In this document: positions 32,066 to 36,465 of the stretch, one piece after another | Layout of the letters: each line of letters opens with the position of its first letter | Position numbering within the stretch: the stretch's first letter is position 1 | Origin: DASUZB01 sp036377075 | GTDB lineage: Bacteria > Actinomycetota > CALGFH01 | NCBI GenBank assembly: GCA_036377075.1 | Contig: DASUZB010000113.1 | Location: forward strand, 1 to 36,465 | DNA: 36,465 nt | Direction: 5' to 3' | Position numbers and translations under genes: made by a program | Notes under the pieces: model-generated | The model's database searches: none | Seen by the model: the letters and a program-made list of their open reading frames with translations, nothing else | Told to the model about the DNA's origin: nothing

Positions 32066-34609
32066 ATGCTCAACGCCACCCTCAAGGGGCTCGCCGCCCA
32101 CAAGCTGCGCCTGGCCCTGACGGCCCTGGCGATCGTGCTGGGGGTCAGCTTCGTCTCCGGCACCTACGTGCTCACCGACACCATCTCCAAGACCTTCGAC
32201 GAGCTGTTCCAGAACGTCACCCAGAACGTCGACGTGATCGTCCGCTCCAAGGACACCATCTCCAGCGGCCAGGGCGACGAGCTGCGCGAGCCGATGCCCG
32301 CCAGCCTCGCCCAGCAGATCGCCAAGGTGGACGGCGTCAAGGCCGTCGAGGGCGGGGTCAGCGGCTTCGCCCAGTTCGTGAAGAAGGACGGCAAGCCGGT
32401 CACCACCGGTGGCGCGCCGACCCTCGGCGTCTCCTTCGGCCGTACGCCCGAGCTGAACAACCCCTACCTGCGCAGCGGCCGCATGCCGACCGCCTCCAAC
32501 GAGGTGGTCATGGACGTCCGCACCGCCCGCAAGTACGGCTTCTCGGTCGGCGACCGGGTCAAGGTGCTGCTGCAGGGTGGTGCCAGGGAGTTCGACCTGG
32601 TCGGCCTGATCGGCTTCGGCAGCGCCGACAACCTCGCGGGGGCGACCCTGGCCGGATTCGACGTGGCCACCGCCCAGCAGGTGTTCGACAAGAAGGGCAG
32701 GTACGACGAGATCAACGTGCTCGGCAACGGCGGCGTCGGGCAGGCCGAGCTGCGCGACCGGGTGAGGACCGCCCTCGGCGACCCCCGCTACGAAGTCCTC
32801 ACCAGGGGGGAGTACGCCGACCAGAGCGCCAAGAGCATCTCGGACACGATCGGCCGCTTCCTCGGCACCGCCCTGCTCGCCTTCGCCGGCGTCGCCCTGC
32901 TGGTCGGCGCGTTCCTGATCGTCAACACCTTCACCATCGTGCTGGCGCAGCGGACCCGCGAGCTGGCGCTGCTGCGCTGCCTCGGGGCCAGCAGGCGGCA
33001 GGTGCTCGGCTCGGTGATGCTGGAGTCGACCGTGGTCGGCGTGCTCGCCTCGCTGGTCGGGCTCGGCCTCGGCGTGGTGGTCGCCATCGGCCTGCGGCGA
33101 CTGCTTGAGGCGTTCGGCGGCGAGCTGCCGACCACCAGCCTGCAGCTGCTGCCGCGCACGGTGATCGTCTCGCTGGTCGTCGGCGTCGGGATCACCCTGG
33201 TCTCGTCGCTGGTGCCGGCGCTCAAGGCGACCAGGGTGCCGCCGGTGGCCGCCCTACGCGAGGAGGCCGTGGTCGCGCCGCGGCGCTTCGGCCCCCTGCG
33301 CACCGTGTTCGGGCTGCTGGTCACGGCCGTCGGGGCGGCGCTGCTCTCGGTCGGGCTCTTCCGCCACGTCGGCAACCGCCTGGCCAACCTCGCCGCCGGC
33401 GCGGTGATCATCTTCCTCGGCGTGGCCGTGCTCAGCCCGCTGTTCACCAGGCCGCTCGCCCGGCTGATCGGCTGGCCGATCGCCGCCGCCTTCCGCGAGC
33501 CGGGCAAGCTGGCCAGGCAGAACGCGATGCGCAACCCGCGCCGCACCGCCTCGACGGCGGCGGCGCTGATGATCGGGCTCGCGCTGGTCACCTTCGTGAG
33601 CATCTTCGCCGACTCGATCAAGACCTCGACCACCGGCATCCTCGACAAGTCCGTCGCCGCCGACTACATCCTCAGCACCCAGCAGTTCCAGCCGTTCAGC
33701 CCCGAGCTGGCCAAGAAGCTGGCCACCCAGCCGCAGGTGGACGCCGTGGCCGCCGTGCGCGTCGGCCCCTGGAAGCTGCACGGCAAGACCAAGCAGGTGA
33801 TGGCCACCGACCCGGTCGCCTACGACAAGGCGGTGCGCACCGAGACGACCGCCGGGGCGATCACCGACCTCGCCGGCGGCGGGCTGGCGGTGAAGGAGTC
33901 GGTGGCCAAGTCCGAGGGCTGGAAGGTGGGCGACACCGTCCCGATGGAGTTCCTCGGGCGCGGCGTCCAGCAGGTGCCGCTCAAGGCCATCTACAAGGAC
34001 AACGGCATCAACCCGGACTTCCTCCTGTCCCTGGCCGACTACCAGCGCTTCTATACCACCCAGGCGGACCAGCAGGTGCTGGTGCGCGCCAAGCCGGGCG
34101 TCGCCCCGGCCGACTCGCGGGCGGCGATCGAGCGGGTGCTCGTCGACTTCCCCAACGTGCAGGTGCGCGACCAGGCCGAGTTCAAGGCCGAGCAGGCCAA
34201 GCAGATCAACCAGCTGCTCGGGCTCGTCTCCGCCCTGCTCGGCCTCGCCATCGTGATCGCGCTGTTCGGCATCGTGAACACCCTGGCACTCTCGATCTTC
34301 GAGCGGATCCGCGAGCTCGGCCTGCTGCGCGCCATCGGCGCCACCCGCGGGCAGCTGCGGCGCATGATCCGCTGGGAGGCGGTGATCATCGCCGTGCTCG
34401 GCGCGGTGTTCGGGCTGGTTATCGGCTGGTTCTTCGGCTGGGCAGCCATCCGTGCCCTGAAGGAGCAGGGCATCACCGAGTTCAGCATCCCCGGCGCCCA
34501 GCTCACCCTCTACGTGGTCGCCGCGGCGGTCGCCGGCATCCTCGCCGCCATCCTCCCCGGCCGCCGCGCCTCCCGGGTCGACATGCTGCGCGCGATCACC
34601 ACGGAATAA
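32066..34609 (+). CDS. FtsX/MacB-like ABC transporter permease
   Basis: An 847-residue permease with two FtsX units. The N-terminal helix (LRLALTALAIVLGVSFVSGTY) and an outer MacB-like domain (to about residue 255) precede three helices (GTALLAFAGVALLVGAFLIVN, VVGVLASLVGLGLGVVVAIG, VIVSLVVGVGITLVSSLVPA). Two further helices, a second outer domain and a final set of three helices follow (LLGLVSALLGLAIVIALFGI, VIIAVLGAVFGLVIGWFFGW, VVAAAVAGILAAILPG). The cytoplasmic motif ELALLRCLGASRRQV recurs as ELGLLRAIGATRGQL, as expected for ATPase contact loops. Cargo is unknown. The ATG at 32066 has GGGAGG upstream at 32051-32056. The stop is embedded in the terminator stem. Confidence 0.93.
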   Translation: MLNATLKGLAAHKLRLALTALAIVLGVSFVSGTYVLTDTISKTFDELFQNVTQNVDVIVRSKDTISSGQGDELREPMPASLAQQIAKVDGVKAVEGGVSGFAQFVKKDGKPVTTGGAPTLGVSFGRTPELNNPYLRSGRMPTASNEVVMDVRTARKYGFSVGDRVKVLLQGGAREFDLVGLIGFGSADNLAGATLAGFDVATAQQVFDKKGRYDEINVLGNGGVGQAELRDRVRTALGDPRYEVLTRGEYADQSAKSISDTIGRFLGTALLAFAGVALLVGAFLIVNTFTIVLAQRTRELALLRCLGASRRQVLGSVMLESTVVGVLASLVGLGLGVVVAIGLRRLLEAFGGELPTTSLQLLPRTVIVSLVVGVGITLVSSLVPALKATRVPPVAALREEAVVAPRRFGPLRTVFGLLVTAVGAALLSVGLFRHVGNRLANLAAGAVIIFLGVAVLSPLFTRPLARLIGWPIAAAFREPGKLARQNAMRNPRRTASTAAALMIGLALVTFVSIFADSIKTSTTGILDKSVAADYILSTQQFQPFSPELAKKLATQPQVDAVAAVRVGPWKLHGKTKQVMATDPVAYDKAVRTETTAGAITDLAGGGLAVKESVAKSEGWKVGDTVPMEFLGRGVQQVPLKAIYKDNGINPDFLLSLADYQRFYTTQADQQVLVRAKPGVAPADSRAAIERVLVDFPNVQVRDQAEFKAEQAKQINQLLGLVSALLGLAIVIALFGIVNTLALSIFERIRELGLLRAIGATRGQLRRMIRWEAVIIAVLGAVFGLVIGWFFGWAAIRALKEQGITEFSIPGAQLTLYVVAAAVAGILAAILPGRRASRVDMLRAITTE

Positions 34610-34680
34610 CGCACGCCCACGGCCTTGCCACGGCCCTGCGGTCCCGGAGCACCCGGGGCCGCGCGCCGTGGGCGTGCGTT
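34608..34680 (+). terminator. Long terminator-like stem overlapping the permease stop codon
   Basis: AACGCACGCCCACGGC (34608-34623) is matched exactly by its reverse complement at 34665-34680, a 16-base stem that includes the last two bases of the permease stop. The 41-base loop contains its own stem, CCCGG/CCGGG, around AGCAC. An AT-rich patch (AATAAAT) follows at 34684-34690 instead of a T-tract. Confidence 0.7.
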
Positions 34681-34691
34681 GCCAATAAATC

Positions 34692-34710
34692 GCCGGCCCC
34701 TAGGGCCGGC
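34692..34710. terminator. Second hairpin downstream of the ABC permease
   Basis: GCCGGCCC (34692-34699) and GGGCCGGC (34703-34710) form a perfect eight-base stem with a three-base loop, directly after the AATAAAT patch. It may back up the first stem or end a transcript entering from the right. Confidence 0.5.
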
Positions 34711-34778
34711 TCCGAGCACTGGCCGTTCCAGCGCCGTGCCAGTGCCGTGCCAGGCCACGCTGCGATCCTGCGCAGCTA

Positions 34779-34849
34779 TAGGGCAGGCACGGACCCTGTG
34801 GATCACCGGGCTCCCCCCGTGGCCACACGGAGGACCCGTGCCTGCCCTA
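34779..34849. repeat. 14-base inverted repeat with nested hairpin upstream of pdxH
   Basis: TAGGGCAGGCACGG (34779-34792) recurs as its exact reverse complement at 34836-34849. The 43 bases between contain a second stem, CCGTG/CACGG with loop GCCA. The right arm overlaps TACCAT (34848-34853), the likely -10 box of pdxH, so the repeat lies in the promoter DNA and can be a large operator or cruciform. Two tandem copies of GCCGTGCCAG (34733-34742 and 34744-34753) lie just to the left. Confidence 0.55.
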
Positions 34850-34853
34850 CCAT
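34848..34853 (+). promoter_or_regulatory. -10 box of pdxH, near-leaderless start
   Basis: TACCAT ends eight bases before the ATG at 34862. No Shine-Dalgarno sequence is seen before this start. Confidence 0.4.
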
Positions 34854-34861
34854 CGTCCACC

Positions 34862-35503
34862 ATGAGCATGTCCGAGCTCCGCAGGGAGTACGGCGCGGCC
34901 GGGCTCGACCGGGCCGGCCTCGACGACGACCCGGTGGTGCAGTTCGGGCGCTGGTTCGAGCAGGCGACCGCGGCCGACCTGGTCGAGCCGAACGCGATGA
35001 CGCTCGCCACCACCTCGCCGGACGGCCGGCCGTCGGCCCGGGTGGTGCTGCTCAAGGGGTTCGGCCCCGACGGCTTCGTCTTCTACAGCAACTACGCCAG
35101 CCGCAAGGGCGCGGAGCTGGCCGCCAACCCCCACGCCGCGCTGGTGTTCTGGTGGCCGCCGCTGGAGCGGCAGGTGCGGATCGAGGGCCGGGTGGGGCGC
35201 ACCAGCCGCGAGGAGTCGGAGGCCTACTGGCGCTCCCGGCCGCTGGGCAGCCGGCTGTCAGCCCTCGCCTCCGCCCAGAGCCGCGCGATCGCCGGCCGCG
35301 AGGAGCTCACCAGGCGGGTGGAGCAACTCGCCGAGCGCCACCGCGACGGCGACGTGCCCCTGCCCGAGGCCTGGGGCGGCTACCGCCTGGTGCCCGACGC
35401 CTTCGAGTTCTGGCAGGGACGGTCCGACCGCCTCCACGACCGCTTCCGCTACACCCGCCGCGAGGCGCCACCCGGCTGGCTGGTGGAGCGGCTCTCGCCG
35501 TGA
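34862..35503 (+). CDS. pdxH: Pyridoxamine 5'-phosphate oxidase
   Basis: A 213-residue FMN enzyme that oxidises pyridoxine or pyridoxamine phosphate to pyridoxal phosphate, the last step of vitamin B6 salvage. Family motifs are complete: MTLATTSPDGRPSARVVLLK, FYSNYASRKGAEL and RQVRIEGRV for FMN binding. The C-terminal dimerisation motif runs WGGYRLVPDAFEFWQGR, then DRLHDRFRY. This distinguishes it from the many PPOX-like proteins such as the one at 4584. The ATG at 34862 gives the normal N-terminus (SELRREY). It is a single gene, isolated by stems on both sides. Confidence 0.95.
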   Translation: MSMSELRREYGAAGLDRAGLDDDPVVQFGRWFEQATAADLVEPNAMTLATTSPDGRPSARVVLLKGFGPDGFVFYSNYASRKGAELAANPHAALVFWWPPLERQVRIEGRVGRTSREESEAYWRSRPLGSRLSALASAQSRAIAGREELTRRVEQLAERHRDGDVPLPEAWGGYRLVPDAFEFWQGRSDRLHDRFRYTRREAPPGWLVERLSP

Positions 35504-35509
35504 GAAAGG

Positions 35510-35537
35510 GGGCAGCCCCGCCGTGGCGGGGCTGCCC
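35510..35537. terminator. Strong hairpin between convergent pdxH and the right-edge gene
   Basis: GGGCAGCCCCGC (35510-35521) and its exact reverse complement (35526-35537) form a 12-base stem with loop CGTG, six bases after the pdxH stop and 15 bases from the stop of the facing gene. AAA precedes it on the plus strand, which is TTT after the stem for minus-strand transcripts, so it is suited to both directions. Confidence 0.7.
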
Positions 35538-35552
35538 GTGGTCGCACGAGGG

Positions 35553-36465
35553 TCAGCTGGCGATCACCACCGGCACCACCTTGTGGCCGCTGACGATCTG
35601 GGGCAGGAAGCGGACCGCCTTGGTGCTCACCCGCCTGGGGCTCGCCCGCGTCGGGTTGAGCACCAGGGTCGCGTTGAGCTGGTCGTTGCGGGGCTTGGCG
35701 GAGAGCTTGGAGAGCAGCGCGCCGAGATCCTTGACGCCTCCGGAGGAGGCGCAGGCGGCTGGGTCGAACAGGCAGAAGAAGGTGTCGTCGTTGAAGTCGG
35801 TGAGGCCGCCGACGACGTCGAAGGAGCCGCGGGCGCCGCGCTTGTCACGAGGGATCTTGTAGGCCAGGTCGAGGTTGAGCAGCGGCAGGCGGTCCCGGTA
35901 GGAGCCGATCACGACGCGGACCTGCAGCACCCCGTTGGCCCTGGCGCGGATCGGGTGCGTGGAGTTCACGTCGACGAAGCGGTTCGGCCCCACCTTCTGC
36001 TGAACCTTGTTGATCTGGTACTGCTGGAAGCGCTCGGTTGCCGTGGCGCTCTGGGTGACGCTGGTGAAGCGCACGTCGGTGAAGGGGTTCTGGTCGATGA
36101 TCGAGAGATCGACCAGCATCTCGAAGATCGCCTCGAAGCTGACGTCGAACTGCGAGGCGAAGCGGTTGGTGCGGCGCAGCACGAAGGGCGTGCCGGAGGC
36201 CGTCCGGCCGCTGGCGGTGAACGAGACCAGCGCGGTGCCATCGCCGATCCGCTGCGTCACCCGGTCGAGGTTGGCGAGCAGGTGGCTGGTGGCCACGCCG
36301 GACACGAACTCGCTGCGGTTGACCACGGTGGTGCCGTTCCGCGACCCGCCGATCGCGGGGGCGGTGACGGTCGAGGTGACCGGGATGGGCACGGGCGCGG
36401 CGCCGAGCTTGGACCGGATGCCGGCCAGCCGGTCCTGGTCGAGCAGGCCGGCCACGCCGCCGAGG
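35553..36465 (-). CDS. C-terminal part of an unidentified protein, possibly SpoIVB/S55 peptidase-like
   Basis: At least 303 residues, with the frame open to the right edge; the gene starts outside. It is rich in beta-strand-like and threonine/valine segments (VTSTVTAPAIGGSRNGTTVV, ALVSFTASGRTASGTPFVLR, VDLSIIDQNPFTDVRFTSV). The end of the protein is basic and has no membrane segment. The alternation suggests an exported, immunoglobulin-like or beta-sandwich C-terminal region. From memory it resembles the C-terminal part of actinobacterial proteins whose N-terminus is a SpoIVB-type S55 peptidase, but the diagnostic part is not in the window. A GTG at 36455 has no ribosome site and is unlikely to be the start. 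Confidence 0.55.
   Translation of the reverse strand, partial: LGGVAGLLDQDRLAGIRSKLGAAPVPIPVTSTVTAPAIGGSRNGTTVVNRSEFVSGVATSHLLANLDRVTQRIGDGTALVSFTASGRTASGTPFVLRRTNRFASQFDVSFEAIFEMLVDLSIIDQNPFTDVRFTSVTQSATATERFQQYQINKVQQKVGPNRFVDVNSTHPIRARANGVLQVRVVIGSYRDRLPLLNLDLAYKIPRDKRGARGSFDVVGGLTDFNDDTFFCLFDPAACASSGGVKDLGALLSKLSAKPRNDQLNATLVLNPTRASPRRVSTKAVRFLPQIVSGHKVVPVVIAS

Noticed and set aside
34608..34849. A CRISPR array or insertion-sequence ends in the repeat-rich gap before pdxH
   Set aside because: The repeats are inverted and unrelated to each other, with no regular spacers, no transposase and no target duplication.

Overview
The window is a stretch of very GC-rich chromosome from an actinobacterium. 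The evidence is a mycobacterial-type PdtaS/PdtaR two-component pair, F420-type PPOX and Ddn-like proteins, a DUF574-type methyltransferase, GTG starts, four-base start/stop overlaps, and several genes that look leaderless. I cannot name the genus. No tRNA, rRNA, CRISPR array, insertion sequence or phage gene was seen. Gene density is high, and no gap without a gene exceeds 300 bases.

Layout. 1-2862: end of the arginine repressor gene, then argG and argH (last steps of arginine synthesis). 2999-4579: a 4-coumarate/fatty acyl-CoA ligase-like enzyme with its own promoter. 4584-6326: an F420-type PPOX protein with a 13-codon leader peptide, a divergent TetR regulator and a Ddn-like deazaflavin reductase. 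6408-7837: a DinB-like protein and two small membrane proteins. 7956-9385: an ECF sigma factor with a membrane anti-sigma-like partner. 9452-11236: a PAS-GGDEF-EAL cyclic-di-GMP enzyme. 11362-11839: an aldo/keto reductase gene that has lost its middle. 11930-14982: a secreted lytic transglycosylase and an S9 peptidase. 15063-19349: a NarL-type kinase/regulator pair followed by an MMPL transporter. 19442-20260: a DUF574-type methyltransferase.

20264-28848 is the most interesting part. Reading leftwards, a DUF2330 protein, a membrane-anchored cupredoxin and the histidine kinase PdtaS look like one operon. Reading rightwards from the same divergent region are glutamate synthase (gltB, without gltD beside it) and PdtaR, the ANTAR-domain RNA-binding regulator that is the usual partner of PdtaS. 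The gltB leader contains two tandem hairpins. The second has a six-base loop with A at position 1 and G at position 4, which is the ANTAR target signature. This suggests, without proving it, a self-contained circuit in which PdtaS and PdtaR control glutamate synthase through the leader RNA.

28905-36465: a lipoprotein sugar dehydrogenase of the PQQ/sorbosone type, a ROK sugar kinase, a MacB-like ABC ATPase and permease pair, pdxH, and the C-terminal part of an unidentified protein running off the right edge. The intergenic regions here are rich in long inverted repeats: a nearly perfect 30-base palindrome at 31178-31207, and three structured elements between the ABC permease and pdxH.
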